Positions 9,906-18,418 of a stretch of DNA of 64,000 bases are shown here, piece by piece. This stretch comes from Rhizobium mongolense subsp. loessense (GTDB taxonomy: Bacteria > Pseudomonadota > Alphaproteobacteria > Rhizobiales > Rhizobiaceae), in NCBI RefSeq assembly GCF_900099775.1, contig NZ_FMTM01000010.1, positions 109,931 to 173,930 on the forward strand, given 5' to 3'. The first letter of the stretch is position 1; the number at the start of each line of letters is the position of its first letter. The notes under the pieces were generated by a model. The model searched no databases. It saw only the letters and a program-made list of their open reading frames with translations, and was not told the origin of the DNA. The position numbers and the translations under genes are program-made.

Positions 9906-10943
9906 TCATGGATTGAGGAAAAAGGCGTCGCTTTCGCCTGGGACCAGTTCCAGCGGCCAGATCGTGTTGCGCGCGCCCTTCGGATAAAATTTCGCAAAAG
10001 CGGGCATGGTCGCAAGCAGCGTTTCGGCCAGTTCGACGCCGAGATCGCGCAACGACATGCGGAAGCAGGTGAGGGCAGGTTGCAGGAATTTGGCGCGTGG
10101 CTCCTCACGGAAGCCGATCACTGCCAGATCGCGCCCTGGTACGACGCCTGCCTCGACCAAGCGTCTGTAAAGACCAATCGCCATCAACTCGTAGATCAGG
10201 ATGATCGCTGTCGGCTTGTTGTCCAAGAGCAGCAATTCGTGTCCGGCCTGGTAGCCACCTTGTTCGCTCGATTTGACGCGGATGACGAGCTTGGGATCAT
10301 ACGGGATGCCGTGGCGCTCAAGCGACTGCTGGTATGCATCGACGAAGACATAGCCGAGATTGATATCGCTCGAAGGTGCTGCGATCGCGATCCTACGATG
10401 CCCCTTGGCCACCAGGCGGTCGACCGCCGATGCCGCCACGCCCTCGAAATCAAGATCGATCCAGGTGTAGTTGCCGCCCGATGAGCTTCGTCCGAGCGCG
10501 ACGAAAGGAATCTTGGCTTTCACCAGAAGATCGATGCGCCTGTCGATCCGCTGCGTCGCTGAAATAATCATCGCGTCGACGACGCGCCGCGCCACCATGC
10601 GCTTCAGATATTCATAGGGATCCTCGTCGCTGGGGCAGGGCAGCATCACGAGGTCGAGCTTGTGCCGCGCAAGTACGCTTTGAAGACCGCCGGTGAGGCC
10701 GAGAAAAAAGTTGTCGCTATTTTCGACGGTTTCCTTGCTGGATTCGATCATCAATCCGATAACGTTGGTCGTGCCCTGCCTCAGGCTGCGGCCGGACTGA
10801 TTTGCCACATAGCCGAGCTCTTCGGCAGCCGCCAGCACGCGCTTGCGCGTTTCCTCGTTGACGTCCGGTTTGTCGTTTAGCGCGCGGGAAACCGTCCCGA
10901 TCGAAATGTCGAGATGCTTGGCAAGCTGTCGGATCCCCTTCAT
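9906..10943 (-). CDS. LacI-family transcriptional regulator
   Basis: DNA-binding repressor of 345 aa. The N-terminal LacI headpiece reads IRQLAKHLDISIGTVSRALN (residues ~4-23), with the hinge-type segment VANQSGRSLRQG. The remainder is a periplasmic-binding-protein-like sugar-sensing core (TNVIGLMI onward). No transport genes lie immediately beside it on the same strand; the nearest sugar operon starts at 13316 and has its own closer LacI gene. Its target is therefore open. The start at 10943 gives a typical N-terminus (MKGIRQLAKHLDIS). Confidence 0.92.
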   Translation of the reverse strand: MKGIRQLAKHLDISIGTVSRALNDKPDVNEETRKRVLAAAEELGYVANQSGRSLRQGTTNVIGLMIESSKETVENSDNFFLGLTGGLQSVLARHKLDLVMLPCPSDEDPYEYLKRMVARRVVDAMIISATQRIDRRIDLLVKAKIPFVALGRSSSGGNYTWIDLDFEGVAASAVDRLVAKGHRRIAIAAPSSDINLGYVFVDAYQQSLERHGIPYDPKLVIRVKSSEQGGYQAGHELLLLDNKPTAIILIYELMAIGLYRRLVEAGVVPGRDLAVIGFREEPRAKFLQPALTCFRMSLRDLGVELAETLLATMPAFAKFYPKGARNTIWPLELVPGESDAFFLNP

Positions 10944-11155
10944 CGGCTGCGTTCTTCCTCCCCGATAAAAACGCGTGATCTGCTCTTATTGCCACAGGAA
11001 TGCGTTTCCGCAAAGCGGCCGCGGTCCCGCTCCTGGGCGGCAGCGGTGTGCGGGATAGACGTCAGATCCGGCGCGAGACGAAGATGCCGCATCGTTTTCG
11101 CGGCTGCCAGCCGACGTCCATGGTATGTCCTCATCGCGATTTCGGCAGGCAAACA

Positions 11156-11186
11156 CCAGCCCCGGCGGCCTGGCCGCCAGGGCTGG
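11156..11186 (-). terminator. Long hairpin just after the DUF1127 gene
   Basis: CCAGCCC (11156-11162) pairs with GGGCTGG (11180-11186), and inside it GGCGGCC (11164-11170) pairs with GGCCGCC (11172-11178), with one mismatch and a one-base loop. It starts four bases past the stop codon of the small gene. The T-tract on the minus strand is short (TGTTTG). Confidence 0.55.
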
Positions 11187-11189
11187 AAG

Positions 11190-11429
11190 TCATCTTGTGT
11201 TGGGCCAGATGCTCCGAAATCTCGCCGCCCCGTATGCGTCCTCGGCCTCCGGAAGGCCGATATCGCGGCGCATACGATCTGACAGTTGGGAGACCTGGTC
11301 CACCGTTTGGTGATGCCTCCAGGCGGCCAGAACCAGCGCGCGCGCTGTCCTCCAGACGCCAAATTTCTGGTAAAGTTCATCGACGGTCGCCGAAAGGGTT
11401 TCAGCAACTATTACTTGTGCTTCGCGCAT
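11190..11429 (-). CDS. DUF1127 small basic protein
   Basis: A 79-aa protein whose C-terminal half carries the DUF1127 signature LSDRMRRDIGL (residues ~48-58) after a helical stretch rich in Ala, Arg and Trp. Short arginine-rich DUF1127 proteins are common in Rhizobiales; some have been linked to phosphate or carbon metabolism and RNA turnover, but the role of this one is not known. It appears to be a single-gene unit with a strong hairpin immediately downstream. The family call is fairly firm. Confidence 0.8.
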   Translation of the reverse strand: MREAQVIVAETLSATVDELYQKFGVWRTARALVLAAWRHHQTVDQVSQLSDRMRRDIGLPEAEDAYGAARFRSIWPNTR

Positions 11430-11579
11430 GATTTTTTCGTCCCGGCGCGCTCAAGCAGCCAGGTCCTCTCGAAAGTTAAAAAGACACACGGAGGCGAACG
11501 TGGAACACACGCAGTCGTTCGGCGGTCCGGCTCACGTCAGGTCAGGTTGGGGAATGCCAAAATGGCAGTAATCCGCGGT

Positions 11580-11684
11580 TTATACGGCCTCGGAGGAGTG
11601 TCGGCCCGGATTGGATGCGCAACGCATCGACGTCTTGCGAGCCATCCCGCCAGCGGGGCGTATAAACACGAGAATGGGATTCAT
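11580..11684 (-). CDS. Candidate 34-aa ORF with strong ribosome site
   Basis: A short frame (MNPILVFIRPAGGM... to a TAA at 11580) begins 6 bases after a near-ideal Shine-Dalgarno, GAGGAGGCGTGAA-ATG. It lies in an otherwise empty stretch (11430-11885) between the DUF1127 and LacI genes. I recognise no family. The basic, short C-terminus is not informative. It could be a true small protein or a leader peptide; the ribosome site is the only real support. Confidence 0.3.
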   Translation of the reverse strand: MNPILVFIRPAGGMARKTSMRCASNPGRHSSEAV

Positions 11685-11885
11685 TTCACGCCTCCTCTGA
11701 TTAAATTTGCGAGATGGACATATATTTGCATAACGGCGGATGATCAGCAATATTAAATCTGGAATTGTAGCTATCACTTGAGAAGTTTGTTGCATAACGG
11801 CAACACGCCATCGTGCGACACCTCTGTCGGCGGCATCGAGAGTGACCTTCGGCGAATGGCGGGTGCCACGCATCGAGCACTGGGG

Positions 11886-12935
11886 TCAGGGGGTGAAGCT
11901 GTCGCGGACGATAAGTTCCGGAATGACCCTCTCGTAAGCAGGTGGCAGGTCCGGGCTGGCAAGCCGACGCTCGACGAGGTCGACGGCACGCTGTGCCATG
12001 ACGACCGGATCCTGGCGGAAAGTCGTAAGCCGGTAGCTGAGCCAGGCCGCCGCCGGCACATCATCAAAGCCGATCACGGCGACGTCATCCGGTATCCGCA
12101 AGCCGAGCGTCTTTCGGACATGATCCATCAATCCGAAGGCAATCAAATCGTTGGCGCAATAAACCGCATCGGGTCTTTCGGCCCGGGAGAAGAGTTGACG
12201 CGCGGCATCGATGCCGCTGTCATAGTCGGAATCTATGCCGCGTCCGACCGAGACCGAAGCGCCGAACTCCTCGGCTGCCGCCAGGAAGGCATCCTCGCGC
12301 TCTGCAATGCTGGACGTTGCCGAATGCGACGCTGCAACGGCAAGCCGACGGTATCCCTTGTCAAAGAAGGCCGCCGCTGCCTTGCGGGACGCTTCGGCGT
12401 TTCCGGCACTCACATGATCCGCATCCGGTTCGGTGCGGCCGATGACCACCAGCGGCTGGCCGTTGCGATGCGCGATATCTAAGAAGCTCGCGGGTGGGGA
12501 TCCGGAAAGAATGATCGTTGCTTCGGCGCGGTGGCCGATCAACATCTTCTGCGCTGCAAGCAGTTCATCCTCGGTCTGGCCGGTGTTGATCAGGATCGGG
12601 ATACTGCCCCGCTTTATCAGCGCCTTTGCAAGTGCTGCGGCCAGATGGGCGCGAAAGCCGACTTCCGGCCGCGTCGCAACGATGCCGACCAGGCGGCTTT
12701 GATTTGCAAGGACGCCGCGTGCCAGATCGTTGACATGATAGCCAAGCTCCTCGGCGGCCTTGTGCACCCGCTCGCGGGTGGCGGGCGCAACGCTTGCGCC
12801 TGGAGTGAACGTCCTTGAAACAGCGGAGCGTGATACGCCCGCAAGCTCTGCGACTTGATCTGCGCTGACAAATCGCATGCGCTCCTTGCGCTTGGTCTTG
12901 TTTCCGTCGTTCGTCGGGCCGGCTTTCATTGGCAT
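11886..12935 (-). CDS. LacI-family repressor of the adjacent sugar operon
   Basis: Repressor of 349 aa: headpiece VSADQVAELAGVSRSAVSRT (residues ~23-42), hinge region, then a sugar-binding core with DDVAVIGFDDVPAAAWL near residue 290, typical of GalR/LacI effector domains. It is divergent from the oxidoreductase-isomerase-ABC operon starting at 13316, and two CG-centred palindromes overlap that operon's promoter. This makes it the likely local regulator. The N-terminal ~20 residues are basic and poorly conserved in type, so the true start may be a few codons downstream. Confidence 0.92.
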   Translation of the reverse strand: MPMKAGPTNDGNKTKRKERMRFVSADQVAELAGVSRSAVSRTFTPGASVAPATRERVHKAAEELGYHVNDLARGVLANQSRLVGIVATRPEVGFRAHLAAALAKALIKRGSIPILINTGQTEDELLAAQKMLIGHRAEATIILSGSPPASFLDIAHRNGQPLVVIGRTEPDADHVSAGNAEASRKAAAAFFDKGYRRLAVAASHSATSSIAEREDAFLAAAEEFGASVSVGRGIDSDYDSGIDAARQLFSRAERPDAVYCANDLIAFGLMDHVRKTLGLRIPDDVAVIGFDDVPAAAWLSYRLTTFRQDPVVMAQRAVDLVERRLASPDLPPAYERVIPELIVRDSFTP

Positions 12936-13225
12936 TTCCTTTGTCCACCCGCGAAAGTACGTCTGCCGCCAGGAACCGCTTGATCATTAGCATAAGCATG
13001 CGCCGGTGCATCACTGCAATCTGAGGTGCACTGACGCTTGCCGTGTGAAGAGGGGTCGTCGTGTTTGCCCTCATCGCCGTGCACCTGGTTTGAGGTTTAG
13101 TAAAATGTCCGTTTGACAGCCAGATGATGGGCCCCCATGACCGTGCTGCATTGCAATGTGGATTTGCCTAAGATCGCGCATTTAAAGCTGTTTTCCGCAG
13201 CATCTCGTCCCCGCATCGCCCTCTA
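12936..13225. other. Upstream region of divergent LacI and sugar operon
   Basis: About 290 bases with no gene that I can support. It carries the promoter of the lacI-like gene, which I cannot place, and leads into the operon promoter at 13226. Confidence 0.4.
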
Positions 13226-13269
13226 TTGACAGCAAGAAACGTTTCCGCTTAGTATCGTAAACGTTTACG
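13226..13269 (+). promoter_or_regulatory. Sigma-70-type promoter with two LacI-type operators
   Basis: TTGACA (13226-13231) and TAGTAT (13250-13255) are spaced 18 bases apart. GAAACGTTTC (13236-13245) lies between them and CGTAAACGTTTACG (13256-13269) lies directly after the -10 box. Both are perfect palindromes centred on CG, as is usual for LacI/GalR operators. A repressor bound to either would block RNA polymerase. Confidence 0.75.
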
Positions 13270-13315
13270 GACACGCCGACGAGGAATTGCTGGACGCGCG
13301 CCGCGGGAGGAAATC

Positions 13316-14350
13316 GTGACATTGAATGCAGTTCTGTGCGGTTGCGGAGCCATGTCCAAAGGCTGGCTGCGCGCCTTAAAGGAAACCCCGACTCTAGCCG
13401 AAACGATCGCGGTCACCGGCCTCGTCGATGTGAATCTGGCTGCGGCCGAAGCGCTCACCTCGGAGTTCGGCCTGAACAACGCCTCCATCGGCACCGATCT
13501 TTCCAACGTTATTGCAAAGGCGAGGGCGGATATCGTCTTCGACGTCGTCATCCCGGCTGCCCGTTTCAATGTCGTCTCTACGGCGCTTAAGGCGGGATGC
13601 CACGTGCTAAGCGAAAAGCCGATGGCTACCTCGCTGGCGGAAGGAGCCGCCCTGATCGATCTTGCGGCAGAGGCCGGCAAGATCCATGCGATCATCCAGA
13701 ACCGACGCTTCATTTCCGGTGTTCGCCGCATGCGCCGTTTTGTCGAAAGCGGTGCAATCGGCGATGTGACCGGGATCCATTGCGACTTCTTCGTAGCCCC
13801 GCATTTCGGCGGCTTCCGCGAGGACATGGACAATGTCCTGCTTCTCGACATGGCGATCCATACCTTCGATGCCGCACGATTTGTCGCCGGCAAGAAGCCG
13901 CTCGCCGTCTATTGCGTCGAGCGCAATCCAAAAGGGTCGTGGTATCGTCACGGCGCCTCTGCCAACGCCACCTTTGAATTCTCCGACGATGTCGTTTTCA
14001 CCTATCGCGGCTCCTGGTGTGCCGAAGGCCAGCGTACGAGCTGGGAGAGCCAGTGGCGTCTCGTCGGCTCCAAGGGAATGCTGACTTGGGACGGGGATGA
14101 AACATTCCGTGCCGCGGTTGCCGGCGAAGAGACGGGCTTGCTTCGCGGCTTTACGCCGGTCGATGTTCCTGGGCCGGAGCGGGACGAGGAGACGCGCGGC
14201 CATGCCAGCGTCATTGCCGGTTTCGTGGACGCCATCCGGACCGGCAAGCAGCCGGAAACGGCAAGCAGCGACAACATTAGAAGCCTTGCCATGGTCTTCG
14301 GCGCGATCGAGAGCGCTAGAACCGGCAAACGCGTTGAAATTTCAGCATAA
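13316..14350 (+). CDS. Gfo/Idh/MocA-family oxidoreductase
   Basis: NAD(P)-dependent sugar or polyol dehydrogenase of 344 aa, first gene of the operon. A Rossmann nucleotide-binding stretch at the N-terminus (LCGCGAMSKGWL) and the family motif SEKPMA (residues ~99-104), whose Lys belongs to the active site, are visible. The C-terminal alpha/beta sheet domain follows. Translation starts at GTG 13316 after GGGAGGAAATC. The next gene, an isomerase/epimerase-like protein, starts 11 bases after the stop, so both probably act on the sugar imported by the downstream ABC system. The substrate is unknown. Confidence 0.9.
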   Translation: MTLNAVLCGCGAMSKGWLRALKETPTLAETIAVTGLVDVNLAAAEALTSEFGLNNASIGTDLSNVIAKARADIVFDVVIPAARFNVVSTALKAGCHVLSEKPMATSLAEGAALIDLAAEAGKIHAIIQNRRFISGVRRMRRFVESGAIGDVTGIHCDFFVAPHFGGFREDMDNVLLLDMAIHTFDAARFVAGKKPLAVYCVERNPKGSWYRHGASANATFEFSDDVVFTYRGSWCAEGQRTSWESQWRLVGSKGMLTWDGDETFRAAVAGEETGLLRGFTPVDVPGPERDEETRGHASVIAGFVDAIRTGKQPETASSDNIRSLAMVFGAIESARTGKRVEISA

Positions 14351-14361
14351 GGAATGAGATC

Positions 14362-15264
14362 GTGAGCAATCCTGCAAAATCCATACGTATCGGAACTATG
14401 GTCAGCGCGTCCAAGGGCGGCGCCGACAAGCGCATCGGCCAGATCGCCGATATGGGGTTTGAGAGCTTCGAGCCCTTCTTCTGGCAGACGACCAACGGCC
14501 AGGATCTCGCCGAGCTCGGCAAACGCTCCCGCGACGCGATCGGCGATCGGGACATTACAATCTCGACGCTCGGCATGTTCGGCAATCCGCTAGAAGAAAC
14601 CGATATCGACTTGCAGACCCTGCGGGGCTGGAAGGAGTGCATCGACAATGCCCATCATTTTGGTGCCACCTGCGTTGCCGGCTTTACCGGCCGCATTCGA
14701 GGCAAACCGCTGACCGACAGCCTGCCGCGCTACAAGCAGATCTGGAGCGAGCTTGCCAAGCGCGCCGCCGACAAGGGCATCAAGATCGCCTTCGAAAACT
14801 GCGCGATGGACGGCAACTGGGCAACCGGTGATTGGAACATCGCGCATAATCCGGATGCCTGGGAGCTGATCTTCAATGAGACGCCGGACGACAATATCGG
14901 CCTTGAGTGGGAACCCTGCCACCAGATGGTCTATCTGATCGAGCCGCTGCCGCAGATCCGAAAGTGGGCAAAGAAAATCTTCCATGTCCACGGCAAGGAT
15001 GCGACGATCCGCTGGGATGTCATCAAGGAGCATGGCATCTTCGGCAAGGAAAAGTTCGTCTTCATGCGCACGCCGGGTTTCGGCGACAGCAACTGGACGG
15101 ACATCATTTCGGAGCTGCGTCTGGCCGGCTGGTCGGGCTCGATCGATATCGAAGGCTGGCACGATCCGGTTTACCGCGACGTGCTGGAGATGACGGGTCA
15201 GGTCTACGCATTGAATTATCTGAAGCATGCCCGGGGCGGCGATTTCGTCGCCGATCCGGTTTGA
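14362..15264 (+). CDS. Sugar phosphate isomerase/epimerase (xylose-isomerase-like TIM barrel)
   Basis: A 300-aa protein of the AP-endonuclease-2/xylose-isomerase-like fold. Likely metal ligands are seen as Glu and His in AFENCAMDG (~141-149), LEWEPCH (~179-185), FHVHGKD (~210-216) and DIEGWHDP (~266-273). Such enzymes convert ketoses or inositol-type intermediates. It starts at GTG 14362 and follows the oxidoreductase closely; a 9-bp stem-loop separates it from the binding-protein gene. Exact reaction unknown. Confidence 0.85.
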   Translation: MSNPAKSIRIGTMVSASKGGADKRIGQIADMGFESFEPFFWQTTNGQDLAELGKRSRDAIGDRDITISTLGMFGNPLEETDIDLQTLRGWKECIDNAHHFGATCVAGFTGRIRGKPLTDSLPRYKQIWSELAKRAADKGIKIAFENCAMDGNWATGDWNIAHNPDAWELIFNETPDDNIGLEWEPCHQMVYLIEPLPQIRKWAKKIFHVHGKDATIRWDVIKEHGIFGKEKFVFMRTPGFGDSNWTDIISELRLAGWSGSIDIEGWHDPVYRDVLEMTGQVYALNYLKHARGGDFVADPV

Positions 15265-15273
15265 TCATACCGC

Positions 15274-15299
15274 GCCCGGCAAGGAGGATTTTGCCGGGC
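15274..15299 (+). other. Perfect stem-loop before the binding-protein gene
   Basis: GCCCGGCAA (15274-15282) pairs exactly with TTGCCGGGC (15291-15299). The 8-base loop reads GGAGGATT, which looks like a ribosome site, but the binding-protein gene has its own AAGGAGGAG closer to its ATG. It may protect or process the operon mRNA. Confidence 0.55.
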
Positions 15300-15329
15300 A
15301 GTCGGGGATAACCACAAAGGAGGAGAACC

Positions 15330-16562
15330 ATGGCTATCCGTAAATTCGCAGTTCTGGGCGCTTTGGCACTTGCCGGCGTCTCGCTCTTCGGTCTTTCAGC
15401 CAAGGCCGAAGACGTTACCATCAGCGTCTGGTCGCTTGATCGCGACATTCAACCCGCGCCCAATCTCGTCAAGGAATTCAACGCCCAGAACAACGGCATT
15501 AAGATCGAGTACCGCCTGATCCAGTTCGATGACGTCGTCACCGAAGCGATGCGCGCCTATGCCTCCGGGCAGGCGCCTGACATCATTGCCGTCGACAATC
15601 CGGAACATGCGATGTTCGCTTCGCGTGGCGCCTTCCTCGATCTGACCGACATGATCGCGAAGTCGACCGTGATCAAGCCGGAGAATTATTTTCCCGGGCC
15701 GCTGAAGTCGGTCGAATGGGACGGGAAATTTTATGGCGTGCCGAAAGCGACCAATACGATCGCCCTCTACTACAACAAGGATATGTTCAAGGCAAAGGGC
15801 CTCGACCCGAACAAGCCGCCGCAGACCTGGGACGAGCTCGTTGAAGACGCGCGCAAACTGACCGATCCGGCCAAGAACGTCTACGGCCTGGCCTTCTCTG
15901 CAAAAGCCAACGAGGAGGGCACCTTCCAGTTCCTTCCCTGGGCCCAAATGGGCGGCGGCGGCTACGAAAACATCAATGCCGACGGTGCGGTCAAGGCGCT
16001 TGAGACCTGGAAGACCATCATGGACGAGAAGCTTGCCTCGCCGGATACACTGACGCGCGGCCAGTGGGACTCGACCGGCACCTTCAATTCCGGCAATGCA
16101 GCAATGGCGATCTCCGGTCCGTGGGAACTCGACCGCATGGTGAAGGAAGCCAAGTTCGATTGGGGTGTGACCCTGCTTCCGGTTCCAAAGGCAGGCGCGG
16201 ACCGCTCGTCGGCGATGGGCGACTTCAACTGGGCGATCTTCGCAAGTTCCAAGCACCCGGCCGAAGCCTTCAAGGCGCTTGAATATTTCGCCTCTCAGGA
16301 CGACAAGTTGTTCAAGAACTACGGCCAGCTTCCGGCCCGTTCCGACATCACCATCCCGGCGACCGGCGAAAAGCTGAAGGATGACGCCCTCAAGGTCTTC
16401 CTCGAGCAGCTCAAATATGCCAAGCCCCGCGGCCCGCACCCGCAGTGGCCGAAGATCTCCAAGGCGATCCAGGACGCAATCCAGGCCGCATTGACTGGCC
16501 AGATGAGCGCCAAGGAGGCACTCGACCAGGCCGCCGACAAAATCAAGGCCGTTCTTGGATAA
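15330..16562 (+). CDS. Sugar ABC transporter solute-binding protein (family 1)
   Basis: Periplasmic sugar receptor, 410 aa. A signal peptide (residues 1-26, ending SAKAED) precedes a family-1 binding fold (VTISVWSLDRD, YNKDMFKAKGLDP, AMAISGPWELD). The last is the usual family-1 element near the ligand cleft. The ATG at 15330 has AAAGGAGGAGAACC upstream. It feeds the two permeases that follow. A stable hairpin after the stop probably keeps this transcript segment more abundant than the permease part, as is common for binding proteins. Substrate likely a mono- or disaccharide. Confidence 0.93.
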   Translation: MAIRKFAVLGALALAGVSLFGLSAKAEDVTISVWSLDRDIQPAPNLVKEFNAQNNGIKIEYRLIQFDDVVTEAMRAYASGQAPDIIAVDNPEHAMFASRGAFLDLTDMIAKSTVIKPENYFPGPLKSVEWDGKFYGVPKATNTIALYYNKDMFKAKGLDPNKPPQTWDELVEDARKLTDPAKNVYGLAFSAKANEEGTFQFLPWAQMGGGGYENINADGAVKALETWKTIMDEKLASPDTLTRGQWDSTGTFNSGNAAMAISGPWELDRMVKEAKFDWGVTLLPVPKAGADRSSAMGDFNWAIFASSKHPAEAFKALEYFASQDDKLFKNYGQLPARSDITIPATGEKLKDDALKVFLEQLKYAKPRGPHPQWPKISKAIQDAIQAALTGQMSAKEALDQAADKIKAVLG

Positions 16563-16586
16563 TTGGCACCCAGTCAATCGCTTCGT

Positions 16587-16609
16587 CTTCTCCCCGTTCC
16601 GGGGGGAAG
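16587..16609 (+). other. Intra-operon stem-loop after the binding-protein gene
   Basis: CTTCTCCCCG (16587-16596) pairs with CGGGGGGAAG (16600-16609) with one G-U pair and a 3-base loop. There is no T run, so it is more likely an mRNA-stabilising or partial-termination structure than a full terminator. Confidence 0.55.
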
Positions 16610-16691
16610 GAGAGTGTCAACCATTTCCTCCCGGCAGGGCTGTCTTCCGCGAGAGCGCCAGGCAGCCCCGTTCGGAGTTATCGGAGGCCCC

Positions 16692-17594
16692 ATGAAGAGG
16701 ATCCTGATGAGCGTCAAGGACGGCCGCGGTTTCGATATCGTGCTTGTCGCCTTTCCGCTCGGCTTTCTGTTCCTGATGGCGGGTCTGCCGCTCATCTACA
16801 ATGTTGTGATGAGCTTCCAGGAGGTTGACATGTTCAGCCTCGGGACCTTCTCGCGGCCCTTCGTCGGCTTCAAGAATTACACGGATATCTTCGCGCAGCC
16901 CGAGACGCTGGGGATCATTTACAACACGCTGATCTTCGTCACCGGCTCGATAGCAGGTCAGTTCCTGATCGGTTTCGGGCTTGCGTTGTTCTTCTGGGTG
17001 AACTTTCCCGGTGCGTCGTGGCTGCGCGGTCTCTTCCTCGTGTCCTGGGTCATGCCGGGCCTCGTTGTCGGTGCCATCTGGAACTGGATTTTGTCGGGCG
17101 ACTTCGGCGTGCTCAACTTCATCCTGAGAGAAAGCGGCATCATCTCCGGAAACATCTTCTGGCGTTCCGACCCGCACTATTCGCTCTTTGCCGTCATTAT
17201 TGCCAATATCTGGCTCGGCACTTCCTTCAACATGATCCTTCTGTCCGTCGGCCTTTCGGCCATCCCCGGCGATCTCTATGAAGCTGCAGAACTCGATGGT
17301 GCGAATGCCTGGCAGCGCTTCTGGACGATCACTCTGCCGATGATGCGCTCGACGATCGGCGCCATCATCGCCCTTGGCCTGATCTTCACGCTGCAACAGT
17401 TCGACCTCTTCGCCGCGATCACCTCTGGCGGGCCGAACAATTCCTCAAATGTAACGCAATACTGGGCCTGGGAATTGTCTTTCCGCCAATATGATTTCGC
17501 CAAAGGTGCCACGATCTCCGTCATCATGATCGTCTTCGTCATGATCGCCTCGGTCGTCTATGTCCGCTCGACACGTCATGAGGTGCGCGGATGA
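16692..17594 (+). CDS. Sugar ABC transporter permease (MalF-like)
   Basis: Inner-membrane channel subunit, 300 aa, about six hydrophobic segments. The EAA loop that docks to the ATPase is visible as YEAAELDGANAWQRFWTITLP (~residues 197-216). An open frame runs up to 16563, but the ATG at 16692 has GGAGG six bases upstream and matches the usual length. It overlaps the next permease by four bases. Confidence 0.93.
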   Translation: MKRILMSVKDGRGFDIVLVAFPLGFLFLMAGLPLIYNVVMSFQEVDMFSLGTFSRPFVGFKNYTDIFAQPETLGIIYNTLIFVTGSIAGQFLIGFGLALFFWVNFPGASWLRGLFLVSWVMPGLVVGAIWNWILSGDFGVLNFILRESGIISGNIFWRSDPHYSLFAVIIANIWLGTSFNMILLSVGLSAIPGDLYEAAELDGANAWQRFWTITLPMMRSTIGAIIALGLIFTLQQFDLFAAITSGGPNNSSNVTQYWAWELSFRQYDFAKGATISVIMIVFVMIASVVYVRSTRHEVRG

Positions 17595-18418
17595 GCGATA
17601 CAAACCGCAACCGACTGATGTTCGCAATCGCCATCGCCATGGCGGCGATCTATCTCTTTCCGCTCTACTGGATGTACATCACGGCGCTGAAAAGCGGCTC
17701 GGAAATGTTCGCCACGCCGCCGAGCTTCTGGCCGTCTTCTCCGCAGTGGAGCACCTATGCCTATGTCTGGGAGAGCCGGAACATGGGCCGCTATCTCTGG
17801 AATTCGCTGGTGATTGCGCTCGGTTCGGTGGCGCTCGTCACCATTCTCGGCGTTGGCTGCGCCTACGTGCTGGCGCGTTATCGCAGCATCTGGGTGGATA
17901 TCGGCCTGTTCCTGATCCTCATGCTGCAGGTTCTTCCGGCCTCCCTGATGGTTACACCGATCTTCGTCGGTTTCTCGCAGCTCGGCATGCTCAACTATCC
18001 GCGCCTTGCCGTCATCATCGCCATTGCAGCAAAAAGCATGCCCTTCTTCGTCGTCCTCGTCCGCGCCACCTTCATGGCCGTGCCGCAGGAACTCGAAGAG
18101 GCCGCTCTTGTCGACGGCAATTCCCGCATCGGCGCCTTCTTCAACATCGTCCTGCCGCTGGCGCGCAACGGCATCCTCGTCAGCGCGATCCTCATCTTCA
18201 TGCAGGCCTTCGGCGAATTCGTCTATGCGAAATCGATAATCCAGGCTGCCGAGCTTCAGCCGGCGAGTGTCGGTCTCAATTCCTTCATGGGACCAAACAC
18301 CAACGAGTGGAACAACATCATGGCCTACGCCACGATGTATGTAACGCCGATCCTCGCCATTTTCGTTCTCTTGCAGCGCCGCATCGTATCCGGCCTCACC
18401 TCGGGAGCCCTCAAATGA
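17591..18418 (+). CDS. Sugar ABC transporter permease (MalG-like)
   Basis: Second channel subunit, 275 aa, six predicted membrane helices. The family's EAA-type loop is LEEAALVDGNSRIGAFFNIV (~residues 172-191), followed by LPLARNGI. It starts at ATG 17591 overlapping the first permease (ATGA), and its own stop overlaps the ATPase start at 18415, so the three are translationally coupled. Confidence 0.93.
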   Translation: MSDTNRNRLMFAIAIAMAAIYLFPLYWMYITALKSGSEMFATPPSFWPSSPQWSTYAYVWESRNMGRYLWNSLVIALGSVALVTILGVGCAYVLARYRSIWVDIGLFLILMLQVLPASLMVTPIFVGFSQLGMLNYPRLAVIIAIAAKSMPFFVVLVRATFMAVPQELEEAALVDGNSRIGAFFNIVLPLARNGILVSAILIFMQAFGEFVYAKSIIQAAELQPASVGLNSFMGPNTNEWNNIMAYATMYVTPILAIFVLLQRRIVSGLTSGALK

